DNA of 64,000 bases from Nymphaea colorata. Its lineage: Eukaryota > Streptophyta > Magnoliopsida > Nymphaeales > Nymphaeaceae. Below are positions 11,637-23,079 of the stretch, piece by piece (the stretch's first letter is position 1; each line of letters begins with the position of its first letter). The notes below the pieces were generated by a model, which did not search any database, was not told the DNA's origin, and saw only the letters and a program-made list of their open reading frames with translations. Both the position numbers and the translations under genes were made by a program. The stretch is taken from assembly GCF_008831285.2 (NCBI RefSeq), contig NC_045148.1, forward strand, positions 18,471,002 to 18,535,001. Reading direction: 5' to 3'.

Positions 11637-11925
11637 TCAACTTCTTCAATTTTCTCTAGAATCTCGAATGGACCTTTGTATCTTTGTTACCTATGGGTGT
11701 AGCAACTAACAATTCATAAGGCATATCCTTTTTTTCTAACTTTAAATGTTCAGCAAAACTCTTCGAAACAAAAAGAATGCGATACACCAGAGTCAAACAG
11801 AATACGAGCCCAATGAGATTGCACAAGAAGGGTACATTCAATTCATGTCGGTAGATTTCAAATCCTCTACCGTAGTTGCATAAACTCTCCCAGGTACATT
11901 CTTCTCTGCTGGTTGGTTGGCTGCA
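11637..11925 (-). pseudogene. pol: Aspartic protease remnant fused by deletion to integrase C-terminus
   Basis: After gag, the three minus-strand frames together show a gypsy pol start: NVPGRVYATT, then ARILFDSGVSHSF with the catalytic DSG triad codons at 11786-11794, then in another frame SKSFAEHLKLEKK and ELLVATPIGN. At about 11690 the sequence jumps to YKGPFEILEKI, the GPY/F-type segment from the end of integrase, followed by a stop near 11637. RT, RNase H and the integrase catalytic core are therefore deleted, and at least two frameshifts break the protease. No functional enzyme is expected. Confidence 0.8.
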
Positions 11926-11927
11926 CC

Positions 11928-12983
11928 TCACCTCTGCACAGCCTCTTTCTTCTTTGGGCACTCATGAATAAAATGTCCTCGCGTTCCGCAATAAAGACAT
12001 GCCCCGACCTCTCTGTAACATGGTTTTCCCGGGTGTTGGCGATGACATGTGGGACATTCCTCATCCTGCCTGGATGTTGATGGCCTCTGTCTCTTGAATC
12101 TATCCCCTTGGTTCACCTTGTCACTGCGCATGTCTGGCCTCAACTTCGATCGCAGAAATTCACTCCTCTTGTTTGTCTCTTGCATCCTGTTCCAGCGCTC
12201 CTCAAGACGTGTGGCCATGTCAATAGCGTCGTCTAGATCTCTCGGACGACTACTAATTACTTGGTTCTGCAACCCGTCTTTAAGTCCTCTGACGAACTTA
12301 TTTGCTCGGTCCGCATCAGCAGTATACACATGGGGGCAATATTTTTCCAAATGTCTCAATTTGACGATATATTCGTGCAGACTCAGGCTCCCTTGTTGAA
12401 GGTCCAGGAATTCTTGCATGCGTTTCTCCCATGTGAAGGTTGGGATGTAGGCATGTGTGGAGGCTTCCTTGAATTCTCCCCAAGTCAATTCGTGATTTGT
12501 GAACTTCACTTCACGTTGCGTCCGCCACCATTCCTTAGCATCTCCTTTTAGCATAAAGGTTCCATACCGAACCTTCTTGTTGTCAGGCACATCGAGGGTG
12601 GTAAAGATCTCCTCGGTTTCTATTATCCACTGTTCAGCATCGTCAGCAGTGCCTTTCCCATGAAACTTTGGAGGATGCAAGCTCATAAACTGTTGGTGAG
12701 TTGTGCCCTTTGCCTCACCATTCATCGTTCCGTTTGTGTCTGTACTAGTTCCTCCTGCAGAAGCATTCTGCACCAGACCCTGCATCAATCCCGTCATCAT
12801 ATGCAATGTGTTCATGATGAACGCTTGTTGTTGTTGATTATCTCCAACTGGTGTCCCAGCTCTGGTAGAACGAGTCTCCACATTTCGACTCCTAGTGCTG
12901 CGAGGTCCTCTGCCTCTGCCTCTGCCTCTAGCACTTCCTCCTCTAGTACGTGCCATTGAACTACACCGCACGGAGGAACACAA
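11928..12983 (-). CDS. gag: Gag protein of the Ty3/gypsy element
   Basis: This is an uninterrupted 351-codon ORF between the primer site and the polypurine tract. Residue 10 is a second Met (12956) just before an Arg/Gly-rich basic segment (RGRGRGRG), and translation could start at either. The central part fits the retrotransposon gag family: PPKFHGKG, AEQWI, then an Asp/Trp-rich KGDAKEWW region at residues ~105-155. Near the C-terminus is a clean CCHC zinc knuckle, CLYCGTRGHFIHEC, which binds RNA. Gag builds the cytoplasmic particle that packages the element RNA. It is the only intact protein of this element, since pol is deleted. The reading frame ends ahead of the protease remnant. Confidence 0.88.
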   Translation of the reverse strand: MCSSVRCSSMARTRGGSARGRGRGRGPRSTRSRNVETRSTRAGTPVGDNQQQQAFIMNTLHMMTGLMQGLVQNASAGGTSTDTNGTMNGEAKGTTHQQFMSLHPPKFHGKGTADDAEQWIIETEEIFTTLDVPDNKKVRYGTFMLKGDAKEWWRTQREVKFTNHELTWGEFKEASTHAYIPTFTWEKRMQEFLDLQQGSLSLHEYIVKLRHLEKYCPHVYTADADRANKFVRGLKDGLQNQVISSRPRDLDDAIDMATRLEERWNRMQETNKRSEFLRSKLRPDMRSDKVNQGDRFKRQRPSTSRQDEECPTCHRQHPGKPCYREVGACLYCGTRGHFIHECPKKKEAVQR

Positions 12984-13146
12984 AATATAACTATTGTATT
13001 CGTAAGTAAAATGATTCGTTAAAACTACTCTAAAATTTTAAAACTCAATATTCACACTAAATCAAAAACACATTCGTAACAGGCTTGGATGACCTTTCCT
13101 CCGCTTGTGATCGACCTTGGCATTGGACATTGACTCTAGACACTGT

Positions 13147-13158
13147 GCTCTGATACCA
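13147..13158 (-). other. Primer binding site, initiator Met tRNA type
   Basis: On the minus strand the sequence TGGTATCAGAGC starts four bases after the end of the 5' LTR. It is the standard plant retrotransposon sequence complementary to the 3' end of initiator methionine tRNA, which primes minus-strand DNA synthesis. It fixes the element's orientation. Confidence 0.95.
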
Positions 13159-13162
13159 AAGC

Positions 13163-16132
13163 TGTCACGACCCAATTTTTGACACCAAAAATTTTCTTTC
13201 ATTTCTATAATAGCGGAAGCAATATTGAGTCATGACCAGAACATAAAGAAATCAGACATTGTTTTATTTCAATAATAAAATACTTGGACCCAAACAAAAA
13301 TAACCACAAATCCCCAAAACCGACGCAGTGCCCAGAATGCCAATGCCCGTCCATCACAAGACTGAAGATCGTCGCTCCAGATCCAAAATCCTTCAAGGAC
13401 TACCTGTAGATATAGAAAAAAGGGTCAGAATTCCTCTGAGTATGAGAAAATCCAGCCATGAAAGGAACATGGCCGAACAAAATATTATTTACTTTGTAAA
13501 ACAAATATCTTCAAATCTTAGCACATATTGGAGTTGCGTCACATCATCAGAAACAGAAAGAGGTGTGCACAACCTCCAAAATTTTGTAGGCTTCCAACCG
13601 TGGCTCTCTGACAATGTCAAGGTCATCGTGACGAGCAACAGAAATCCCCGTGGGCACTCACGAGCAGAACAGAACATATCTTCACCAGGCGATCCAACGG
13701 ATCGAGGGTACCTGAAGTGAAGCCTCCTGAGATATCCCAGATCGCCGCTGCAACAACATGGTCTCTCTAGGAACCCAGGTGGAAAGACCATGAGTCTCGC
13801 TCCCAAACAGAAACAAAACAGAATCCCGGGCCCTTGTGCCGCCCAATACCCTGCGGGCCCTCCAGTACAGCCAGAGGAGTGTGACCACTACCTCCCGGGA
13901 TGAAACCAAACACTGGGCAAAACAGAAAGCTCGTACTCGCATAAACCATCGCACAAAGTCCACGTTTCGCCTTTGAATTTCAAAAGTGAGGGTTTGCTAA
14001 TGCTAGACATCGTCCATTACCTCTCATAGAAACCGTCCTCAGGCTCGGTTTCCCAAACAGAATAATTCAGCCATTTTAAATCTTAATTTAATGGCAATAA
14101 GGCAAAACTCATCACATCTAGAAACCTCGATTAGCCATATTGTAATCCTTATTTGAAACAATAAAATTTATATTTAATTTCTCAAAACGTGACTTTCCTC
14201 CTCTAATGGTCCCAAAGTTAATTTCAGAACCATATTTCAGAACAATAAAACCCTCTTTTTGTAATTTTTAAGAACTCAGAGGGTACCAAAACGTGATTTC
14301 TTATTAAATGCATAGTTTTTGCTGAAAATCAGTTTCCCAAGCCTCTTTTTGAAGAGGTTTTCAGCAAAAACGTCGCGGCATGAACGCTTAAAAGTTATAA
14401 CAGCTTTTTCGCAAATTTTGATAATAAGGTGGACCCGCTTTGTAATTTTTCATCATTGATATAAATTTGGCCGACGCTCGTTTTTCTTCATTTCACGCCT
14501 GCGTTTTATCTCTACTCGCGCGAGAGCTCCTCCCTCGCGTCCTTGCTTCGTCCGACGGTGGTTCCACCGGTTCTTCTGCGACCCATCACCAGCACAAGCG
14601 ATCTCTTGTTTTCCCGTGAGGGACATCGCTCAGTTACACGCCGCTGCGCCACCAGCCGCCAGTCGCCTTCCGCCGCCGCCGTCTCCTCTGTTCTCTTCTC
14701 TCAACCAAAACCAGAGAGGTTCTCCTCCCATGACCTCCTTTCTTGTCTTCTTGTTTCATCCAATGGTGGCTTCCATCGATCTTCAATAACCCATCACCAT
14801 AGAAAACGAGACCAGAGGGAGAGATCGTCCTCCTCCCACTGTCACGCCCACTAACCATCCGACCAACGCTCGCAGTTGCCGTCCATCGTCCGACTAACGC
14901 CCTCAGCCGCCATCGCTTCCATCTCTCCTCACGGCTGCTCCTCTTTCTCGTCTTCTTCACGTGCGACCGACGGTGGAGCCTCCACCGTTCTTGCTCAATC
15001 GAAACCAGAGAGGGATCCGTCTTCCTCTCTGGCCTTCCTCCGTGTGCAGCAAGGCGAGCGGAAGAGACCTCAACAGAGCCCTCAAGTTTCAAGCGACAGA
15101 GAGACAGGAGGGCTGTCGGGCCCTCCACTGCCCGGTTGCAACGGTAGTTGCCGCCGCCTCTTCCCTTGCTCTCTTTCTCACAAGCAGGGAGGAACGGCCG
15201 AAGCTGCGTTCCATCTGCCACCCGTGCGAGAAAGAAGGCTGGTTTTCCAGTCAATTGGGCAACAGCATCAGCTCGTCAAAGCGATCGCTCTTTCCCTTTC
15301 TCTCCTCTCTCTTATTTGTTGCTGATTTTAGATTTACCCTAAGTCGAACAGAGCAGGTTTTGCCTTCTGTAGACGACGTTCTGAACTGCTCTTCTCTTTG
15401 ACTTGGTATAATCTTAATTTGGGGATGACAACAGGGTCTTTCCTCTTTCAGATTTGTATCACAATTTCTGTGGCCACCCTTTGCAAGGGTTCTGGTATAT
15501 GATTACTTCCAGCGTTTTGTTCGAACACTCTAACACAGTCCTTAACATAACGTGCATGCTCAGTTTTAGGGTCGGCTGGAATCTCTGTTTCTCACATATG
15601 GAATACACCGGAGAATACAGAGGATCTCAAAACCTAACTTTAGCATGCTTCGTTCTAAAGATTGAGAGATAACTCTAATAAAGAACATTGTATAACATAT
15701 AACATGCAACACCTCACATGGATTCTGTTACAGCATGTATATAAGTATCTTTATCCATCATAACTCAAACAGAAAATACAAGGCTACATGATACGTTCAT
15801 AGCTGAATCTCCCCATACCTCTTAAAATCTGAGACTAACTTCCAGCAGCAACCTCTGCTTCTGGTTCCTTTCCAGCAGCCATGAGCCTCAATCCCAACAA
15901 GAGAGCAAGAAGGAGGACGCTTTTCTCTCGTTCTCTCTCTTTAGACGTGGTCCTCTAAGAAAGCAGCAAGGCAAGGTTAATTGTTGTAAAATGTGGTTAG
16001 ATATGCCCTTATCTCTGTCTTTTCCTCAAATGTCTCCCTCTTGATAGTTTTAAGTGTATCTTTCATTTGATTCTTCCCTAATTCACATTCCAAATGTTTA
16101 AGGAAATCATAACAAAAATCGTGGGTCTTACA
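13163..16132 (-). repeat. 5' LTR of the gypsy element (2970 bp)
   Basis: This is the upstream LTR in element orientation, so it would carry the promoter used for the genomic RNA. It starts at 16132 on the minus strand (TGTAAGACCC) and ends at 13163, four bases before the primer site. It is shorter than its partner mainly because of a deletion of about 60 bp near 14238, and it has a small extra segment near 16049. A TATA-like ATATAAATTT also occurs on the opposite strand at about 14459. Confidence 0.93.
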
Positions 16133-16137
16133 GTTCA
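16133..16137. other. Right target-site duplication GTTCA
   Basis: GTTCA directly follows the gypsy element, and the identical GTTCA lies at 8524-8528 directly before it. A 5-bp perfect duplication is the expected footprint of LTR-retrotransposon integration and confirms both element boundaries. Confidence 0.93.
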
Positions 16138-16139
16138 AC

Positions 16140-16306
16140 CAGTGGTGGAGCCAGAATTTTTTGGGTATGGGGCACTCTTATAGAAATTCTCATTTTTGAA
16201 GGTGCACAACATATATAAATAAGTAAATAATTGTAAGAAATCAATAAAAATTTTGTTGTTGGCATGGGCAACTGCCCATGCCAGCATATATGTAGATCCG
16301 TTACTG
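16140..16306. mobile_element. Small hAT-like MITE (167 bp)
   Basis: The ends are CAGTGGTGGAGCCA and, as reverse complement of the right end, CAGTAACGGATCTACA, imperfect inverted repeats of the widespread plant CAGTGGCGGAG type. Flanks AGTTCAAC (16132-16139) and CATTCAAC (16307-16314) match at 6 of 8 positions. B2 has an uninterrupted site near 33950-33960 (CATTCGACAGCC), which supports insertion. It carries a GGGCAACTGCCC palindrome but no coding sequence. Confidence 0.6.
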
Positions 16307-17000
16307 CATTCAACAGCCTTGAACCCAGGGATGAGGGAATGGGTGTGAGGTTTCAACCTCTTATCAAATTACCAAAAACAGATGAAAAGAAAAAGGAGAG
16401 CCAGTGTTAGAACTACAAGATAAATGATGAGAATTTACCTTGCGGGCCCCTCTTTGATGATGATTAAGCTTCTCCATAGATTTACCTCCGCCTCCAAGGA
16501 TACGTCCACAAAGATGCAACTTTATTATCTTTTATGAAAAGCCTCTAATTGGTGGCGAGCAGTCGAATTTCTTCTACTAGGGAACAACGGAAAATGAAAC
16601 TCAGGAGATGTACACGTACATATGAACTGAGAAGATGTTTCCTCTTTAAATTCCAAAAATTCCTTCGCTGAAGTGCAGTAATACTTTAAATTTTGAAGCT
16701 TTAGGACTCGTTAGGCAAACAAAACACTATGTAATTATTTCATAAATATAAATATGCACGAAACAGTCCTACATCTGCTTCTACCCCTGCCTTCAGACCA
16801 TAAGGTGGAGAAACAGCCAAAAGAAGCTGGCCGCCTTAGGAACAAGGCCTTAGAGGTGCAGGCAGCAATGGCTTTCTCCCTTCTTTTGCCTCCAAGGTTC
16901 AGGATGAAGGGACTGAGAAACAGCATTACGGACATATGAGGTAATTTGCATGAAGCATACCTTCAAAGATGTGAGCTATATCACACTTTCCGCGTTTCTT
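16307..17000. repeat. Segment family B, copy B1, right part
   Basis: Homology with B2 (33955-34800) resumes here after the nested insertions, starting with ACAGCCTTGAAC. Part of it also matches B3 (44295-44720). Short minus-strand frames (16735-16935 here, 34476-34673 in B2) share a similar ACTSKAxxLRRPASF peptide, but frame breaks and N-terminal differences argue against a maintained gene. I do not recognise any protein in it. Confidence 0.75.
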
Positions 17001-17293
17001 TCCTTCTGCATATATGTCATCTGCTAACACGCCTGAGCTATACTCCAAGAAAATGCTGCAGGCTCGTAGGAGCCAGTGCGAAGGGAAGCATTGATTCAGT
17101 GTGGGCTGACGGGCGAGAACCACCAGAACCGGTAGAAGAAGAACTTGAGGAGGCAGCCATGAGATCACACGCCAATACCAAGCAGCAGCAAAAAAATGAA
17201 AGACACGAGTAATGGAATGGCTCGTGCAGAAGGAAAATTTCCTAAGGATTTGGTGAGGCAATACCAGGATGAGCTTTGTCTTTTTTAAAATAA

Positions 17294-17642
17294 GCTCTGA
17301 TACCATAATAGAGCAAGAGAGAAAAGGAAAGATAGGTGGGCAAAACAAATTATAGAGGTTCGGTTATTTGACCTACATCCTCTCTCTCATACCAATTTTT
17401 CATGTATTTTGGTATCAAGTTCCATTTTCTGTTATATGTTTACAGTTCTCAACGTGACACTTATTTTTCTTAAGAAAAGATTTTCAACAGTGTATTTTCA
17501 TTCAACTCTGATTTTTCATGAACGTCGGATTCATGCCCACTTGCCTCTTCTCTCTCTCTTTTCTTTTCCCCTTTATTTCGTCCGATTATCTCATCCGGTG
17601 TTGGATTAGTTAAGCGTGTCTCAACACGAGGGAGATTCAACA
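17294..17642 (-). mobile_element. Copia-like LTR and primer-site remnant
   Basis: On the minus strand the primer site TGGTATCAGAGC lies at 17305-17294. Upstream of it, to about 17642, is a possible LTR that begins TGTTGAATCTCCC and contains a CCGAACCTCT word often seen in such LTRs. The last bases before the primer site are not a clear CA, so the LTR end is uncertain. Downstream, a 40-codon frame (17160-17038) opens with a Ser-run typical of many gag starts, but nothing further is recognisable. Confidence 0.45.
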
Positions 17643-19374
17643 CGATAGAGATATCCATGATCAAGGATATTCATTCGACCCTTTTTTGGGTCTTCTCTAT
17701 AACAAATGCCTTTTTGGGGACATTATGCTCGTTAGACTTGTCAAGTTGTTGCATAGATAATAGTTAATCTAGAGCTAGCTTGAACTATTGTCAAGCCAAT
17801 TAGTCATCTACTCTTCCTGGTGTGTTTGGTAGTTTCGGATCTTATATCTAACGTTGATCTGAAATTCCCATTTTTTTCCTTAATGGGTCCATAAACAAAC
17901 AGTATATTTCTCACCCACAGAAAAATGAGGATTTGAGATTATTAATATAAGGCCAAAACCTCAGATTTGAACTTTGATGGAAGCATAAGCCATGGCAATG
18001 ACAATGAATTAAGATGCTTCGTAAATCTTTTGAAGACTTAAACCTAGAAAAAAAATATCAAAATGGGAACGAATTTATGGTGCCTTTTAATTAATTGGAG
18101 GAAGACTTCATTTTACTTCAAAACGGGAACGAAAATTGCTTTTCTTGTTTTTTGAAATTGAAGGTGAAAGATATGGCAATGAGCTGAGCAAGACTTGATC
18201 TAAGACATTCAAATTTTGACAACTTTTTCCAGTCTCCTCTTACGACCTGCTCACTACTCGGTAAAAAAATTCAGACATGTTTTCCGTAATTTTAGAGATA
18301 GAAAAAACAATGGCTTATTTATAAAAAAGGATGTTGACATCATAGGCAGTTTCTGTTTAGGATCCAATTTTTCTTGGGCATAATTCAAGAAACGAGCGTC
18401 ATTTTTCGGTAAGGTTTGACATGTGATTAAATGTCACCTCTTAACAAGTGAAACTTCAAACAGTAAAGTTTTGTTTTGCCTATGCAAATTATAGTTAACT
18501 CTCTATATATATTGAAACGTATTCTCGAGGGTATAGCATATCCTGCTCAGGTCCACATGCAGTCTATGACCACAAAAAGGCCGTGGGAATGAAGGGGCCT
18601 TTAAGATATCTTCTGGTGGTGGAAAGTTAATCTCCTTTTCACCCGAAGTACATCAGCTTAAGATCCTGAAATTCCAAAGGGTAAAGAATATTTTTCAATT
18701 AAAACCAAAATGTAAACCACTAAGACCCGTCATTAGTATATTTGTGTGCGCGCCCACATATGACAGTACTCTTAAACACTTCGATGGTCCAGCAATGGAT
18801 GGGAGTCCTGGAATTCGTGTGCAACTCTACCTATTTTAAATGTAGTGTTCAAATAAATTAAAATGTGAGCCTATCTTTTGCAGATCTGTTAAACCTTGGT
18901 GAGATATATATTAAATGTGCAACTGCTTACTATAGACTGAATTTTGGTGGCGAAGCGTACTTTTGTTGTTACACCATTTATTATGACATTTAATACTATA
19001 TAAGTGTAGATAATTGTGGCTTAATCTGATGTACTATAATTTCCTGAACATTTTTAAGTATTAATATTAAAATAGTAACTTGAACAAAACGGTGATCGCG
19101 CGATAGAGAGAGTGTGTGCATAAGATATTCATATGGGTGCTATAGGTATTTTATTTTGCAGCTAAAATTGGCAGCTTAGTTTAAGTGGATGGCTTTAAAC
19201 TGAAGGGTGAAACTTTCATAAGGCTTAAGAAGTTAAAATTAAATGCAAAGTTAAGACGGTTTTGAAAAATATTCTCAAACTACAAGGGTCGTTGCTGAGA
19301 AAGTCTCAGAGGATAAACATACCGGGTTAGCTTAATTAAATAACAATAAAAACAATAAAAATAACAACAATAAT
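17643..19374. other. AT-rich stretch, no gene seen
   Basis: No ORF of note, repeat copy within this window, or terminal structure was recognised here. Composition is AT-rich throughout. A (CAATAA)-like low-complexity patch begins near 19345. Confidence 0.6.
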
Positions 19375-20333
19375 AATAATAACAATACCATGAATAACAA
19401 GATTTAATGAAAAGAGAGAACCAAAAAAAGAAAAGAACAAAAGCTGACAAAGTAGGAGAAGAATGAACGCGAAGTGTGACCGAGCAATAAGAATGAAGAA
19501 GGATTTCACAAGTTCATGTGAAGATGAAGTGGATGTAGCATCTTATGTGATGATGTATGCTGCCATCTGACGGTGGAAATATGACTCACAAATGGCCGTG
19601 CGACGTCATCTGACATCTTCATCTCCCATATTTCTCGGCACCATTTTCTATTTCCTTGTGGACATTTAATTCCTCAAGCTTCCGGAGACCCATGCAGTTC
19701 ATCGTTCTATTAGTCTTTGGTCGGGAGTCTGAGTTATTAGGGATGTCAATGAATCAGATTCAGATCAAATATCAGATAATGTTTCTTTACATAAATCAGA
19801 TATGAAAAACAGAGAAATTTGATATCCAAATAAAAAATCAGATCAGATTCGGTATTAAAAATTGGCATCCGATTGAATTCGGATTCGGACTCAGTATCAA
19901 ATAGACACCCAATTGCATACCAGAAAAAAAAAGATAATGGATATCTAAACCCAAATTTACAGAACCCAATCTAAATAATGTATTTTATTCTACATTATTG
20001 TAAATTTATAAATCTGAATCGAAATTCGAATTCCCAAAATACCATGCGAATCTGAAATCAATGCAAACTTGGTCGAGCACTTGACGAGGTTTAGGCCACC
20101 TCCAGATCCACTCCAAGTAACATTTTGTTCATTAGCCTTCTTGCTTTTATAGCTGCATTTTTTCATCAATTTCATCAACACCCATGACACCTGGTTACGT
20201 ATATGGTGCACAGCCTTTAAGAAAATGACAAGTGCCCCCCACTTGTACTAGCTCCTTAGCCCACTTTTGCATTCATGGGAACCTACGCACAAGCCTAGGC
20301 ATATAACCAGCTTTGAACATCAACCCATGTCAT
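19375..20333. repeat. Segment family C, unbroken copy
   Basis: This segment continues into the LTR at 20334. Its first part (19375-19543) matches 34815-34987 in direct orientation. The rest (19546-20333) matches 38834-38038 in inverted orientation. The AGGGATGTCAATGAATCAGATT region (near 19739) with repeated CAGATT/GGATTC words resembles degenerate plant DNA-transposon ends, but no terminal repeats are clear. No coding content is recognised. Confidence 0.85.
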
Positions 20334-20800
20334 TGATACTAGACTAAACACATGAGAGAGAGAGAGAGCACTTCTCAGTTACGGAAACAGGGATGCTGAG
20401 CATATGAAGAAGGGGTAAAGTGTGTCGCAGGCCTCCTCATGAGCTTGTTGTTGCCAACTCCACCATCATCAACATCATCGTTGTCTTCTCAAAAGATTTA
20501 GTGGAGAAAGTACGACTTAGCAAATGAAAGAACAGTAGGGCCTTCTACCTCTTGGGATCTATTATGGAAAATGAAAACGAATTCTTAAAGTTGTGCTATA
20601 TTAACTTTGTTTTTTTACACCTACTGTAAAGCTGTAAAATTGAATCATGGTATTCCTTGCCATGCATGAGAAATTCTATAGAAGGTTGAAGGCATGATAT
20701 TGTTGTAACAGAAAATATTCTTTTACGCCTATAAAAAAATTGATTATCTACATAAAGAGTATAAATATGTGAAAGGAAGAAGAGCACGATACTCTGTTCC
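20334..20800 (+). mobile_element. Copia-type LTR copy
   Basis: It begins TGATACTAGACTAAACACATG and matches the LTRs at 3975-4470, 27925-28440, 63350-63705 and, inverted, 38037-37640. Because it shares its upstream flank (family C) with the inverted Copia LTR, it is a duplicate of the same insertion and not an independent event. No primer site or gag follows it here, so the internal element was lost or never copied. Confidence 0.6.
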
Positions 20801-21559
20801 ATCCATTCCCAGCCTCCTTGGTTATGCCCTTTTGATTCCATGGCAGCCCTGATTTTCTCTTATGCGTCATCTGAAACTTGCAAGATATTGCAAGGGGAGG
20901 AATGTAGTGGTGGCAGACGAGAAGTGTTGGGCTTGTAATGGTGCACAACAGGTTGATGCATTATTTTGAGGGGCCAAAAAAGACAATGGTCTATTTTTCT
21001 ATAGCCCTGCCTCCTCTTTCCCAAAAGTTCTTTATATGGCTAGATTTCTTTTGCACTGGTATAAATTGTTCCAAAAAATGTCAAATTAGGTGCTTCAATT
21101 TCATTGTTATTTCTGTTGGATAGTGGCCCTGAGCCCTATCCTTCATCTCATAACTGCAAGCCAGATTAAATTGAAAACTGATTTCCAAAATAATAGATTT
21201 CATTAAAAGGAAATTCAGAGCTTATTTTGTTACGATTTTCAAACCTGCCAGAAATTCTCTGGCGGTAATCGCTGCTGGGATTCAGGAAATCCTGGGAGGC
21301 AGACTATAAAGTCTCAGCTTATGTTCATCTGAAGGTTGATCATTAGATTAACCTTGCGACGCCTCACAAAGTGATGTAGTTAGCTATAAAAATACTGTTC
21401 TTGCTTAAACGAGCCTTGAGTCTATCCATTTTATACCTGTCACAGGATACTTTGCTCAAGGTTCAGTGTCGAGCACAAGCTTGGTCTTGGTTTGTTGAGT
21501 GGAGTTTGAACTGACCCTTTAAAGCACAATAGCTCGAGTAGGACAAGACATGAGCAGAG
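20801..21559. other. Unassigned DNA
   Basis: No gene or element was recognised. A possible LTR tail related to 37500-37560 may extend to about 20900 (shared GATTCCAT and TGTTCCATC words). The remainder is AT-rich single-copy-looking sequence within this window. Confidence 0.5.
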
Positions 21560-21830
21560 TTGGGCTCTAGCCCAGTTGTGTATAAACCACAACTATAATA
21601 TATGCTATTGGCAATGACTTTTACCATAGCGAATAGTCATAATGCAGCTGCCAATAAACTTATTGGCAAGTACTCTTGCCCTAGTGAACAGCTAAGGTTG
21701 CCCTTGCCCTTTACAGCATGGGGAAAAGTCTTTTGTTAGGCCCAAGATCATTGTCAATAACATCATTGGTAAGAACTCATTGAGTTATTGACAATGGTAG
21801 AAGTCGTTGCTAGAAGTTCTTACAGTAGTG
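21560..21830. mobile_element. Possible CACTA (En/Spm-like) terminal fragment
   Basis: The right end reads TTACAGTAGTG (21820-21830), which on the other strand begins CACTACTGTAA, as CACTA ends do. Inside it are several diverged forms of a TTGGCAATGACTTTT-like word in both orientations (near 21610, 21660, 21750, 21785), resembling CACTA subterminal repeats. No opposite end or transposase was found, so this is a fragment at best. Confidence 0.4.
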
Positions 21831-22260
21831 ATTCCTCTACTGCTATAGGTCTCCTTTTTCTTTTGAAAACAAAACAAAATGCTACTTCTATAGCAGGTAA
21901 GCCAGTTCTTTCTAATTTGAAAGTGGGATGGCTTCAAACAAATAATCTAGATCGATAACAACAAACATAAACATAGACTACTGAAGCAAATAGAGAGAGA
22001 GCCGATAAAATGGGAATTCATAGCAAAATTTGGGGACAACAAGTCCCCTAAGTACAAGAATAAACCGCAAAAACATAAATAAAAGATGAATATCCAAGAC
22101 AATCGCACAGTAAAACAAAAATAAAAAAAGGATGGTGTAGCACAGTCACCCAGCCGCAGACGGAGGACGGCGCCATAGCTGAATAGCAAAATGGACATCC
22201 CCCTACACCAGACGAGCCACAACATCTGGGGTTAATGATAGAAGACATAACAGGCGCAAG

Positions 22261-22930
22261 CTACAAAGAAAGCAATTTAGCAATAATCTTATAAGCTGTG
22301 CCTAAGATGGAGATCAGGCGAAAGTGGCTGATGTCCGTAGGGTTAGGATGCTTAGGCACTAAGACGTTGGTGGCGCGATTAAATTCCTTATGAAAAATGG
22401 AGTTGGAGGCACATTCATCACAAAATGTAAACACATCAGCGCTACAAGCTTCCCAAAAGGTGCGAAAAAATTCAAAAGGGAGAGATTGCACAGGAGACAG
22501 AGAGGGAGGAGAGGTGAAATTATGGAAGCAGGGCTCGAATCCAAAGATGCTTAGAATAGAAATCACGAAAATGGGCAGTCAAAGCTGGGAGAATGTCATC
22601 ACTAAGAAAAACCCTATGGCCAATAACCATGGACTGGAGCAACGTTTGACGGCACCTTCAAGGTGCGGCCAAGTGGAAGAATATAGAATTTTGGTCTCCA
22701 TACGAAAGCCAACCCAGCCTAGAATGCTGCTGCCAGTGGATAGACTCCCTAATCCACCACTCCTGAGCCAGACACTTGAGACAAAGGAGGTGGAAAGACT
22801 GATTCGTAGAAATATTATCAAAAGACTGGAGGGACAAAATCTCCTCATCCCAACCGGTCACCTCAAAAAACTTGCCATTGCAGAAAATGTGCTTCCAGGC
22901 AAAAACCACCCTCCAAATGGAGTGCAACTT
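22261..22930 (-). pseudogene. LINE endonuclease-RT linker and RT N-terminus, truncated
   Basis: SRLGWLSYGDQNSIFFH (about 22720-22670) corresponds to the conserved linker between LINE endonuclease and RT. After a frameshifted region, the RT start reads FEFFRTFWEACSADVF, then ATNVLVPKHPNPTDIS and FRLISILGTAYKIIAKLL, ending near 22261. This is RT motif 0 to 1 only. The fingers and palm with the catalytic Asp residues are missing, and the sequence passes straight into what looks like LINE 3' untranslated DNA. Confidence 0.8.
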
Positions 22931-23079
22931 CCGCGAGAGCCTGAAAGCAGCCCACCTACCATTGATGGTGCGAGTCCACCATTTAGGGATGCAGCGACAA
23001 AGGACTCATTTCAGAGCCACCAAAGCTCAAAACGAAACCTGGCACGCCTAGTACCAGCCCTACCCCGAATAAGGGAAAG

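Larger units (their letters stand above)
8529..16132 (-). mobile_element. Ty3/gypsy LTR retrotransposon (Tekay/Del-like), internally deleted
   Basis: Two long direct repeats (8529-11546 and 13163-16132) flank a 1.6-kb internal region. Read on the minus strand the LTRs start TGTAAGACCC and end GGGTCGTGACA. The flanks carry a perfect 5-bp duplication GTTCA (8524-8528 and 16133-16137). A primer site, an intact gag ORF, a frame-broken protease, a short integrase C-terminal remnant and a polypurine tract are present in order. RT, RNase H and the integrase core are missing. The motif GAGGACGAAATTTC next to the polypurine tract is typical of Tekay/Del elements. Such an element could only move using proteins made by an intact relative. 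Confidence 0.93.

Noticed and set aside
13147-13158. tRNA gene 3' end
   Set aside because: The GCTCTGATACCA words here and at 17294 and 53114 are primer binding sites. No cloverleaf sequence is present.
16926-17348. 140-codon minus-strand ORF
   Set aside because: It crosses a primer-site sequence and an LTR-like region, and parts recur in B2 and B3 with broken frames.
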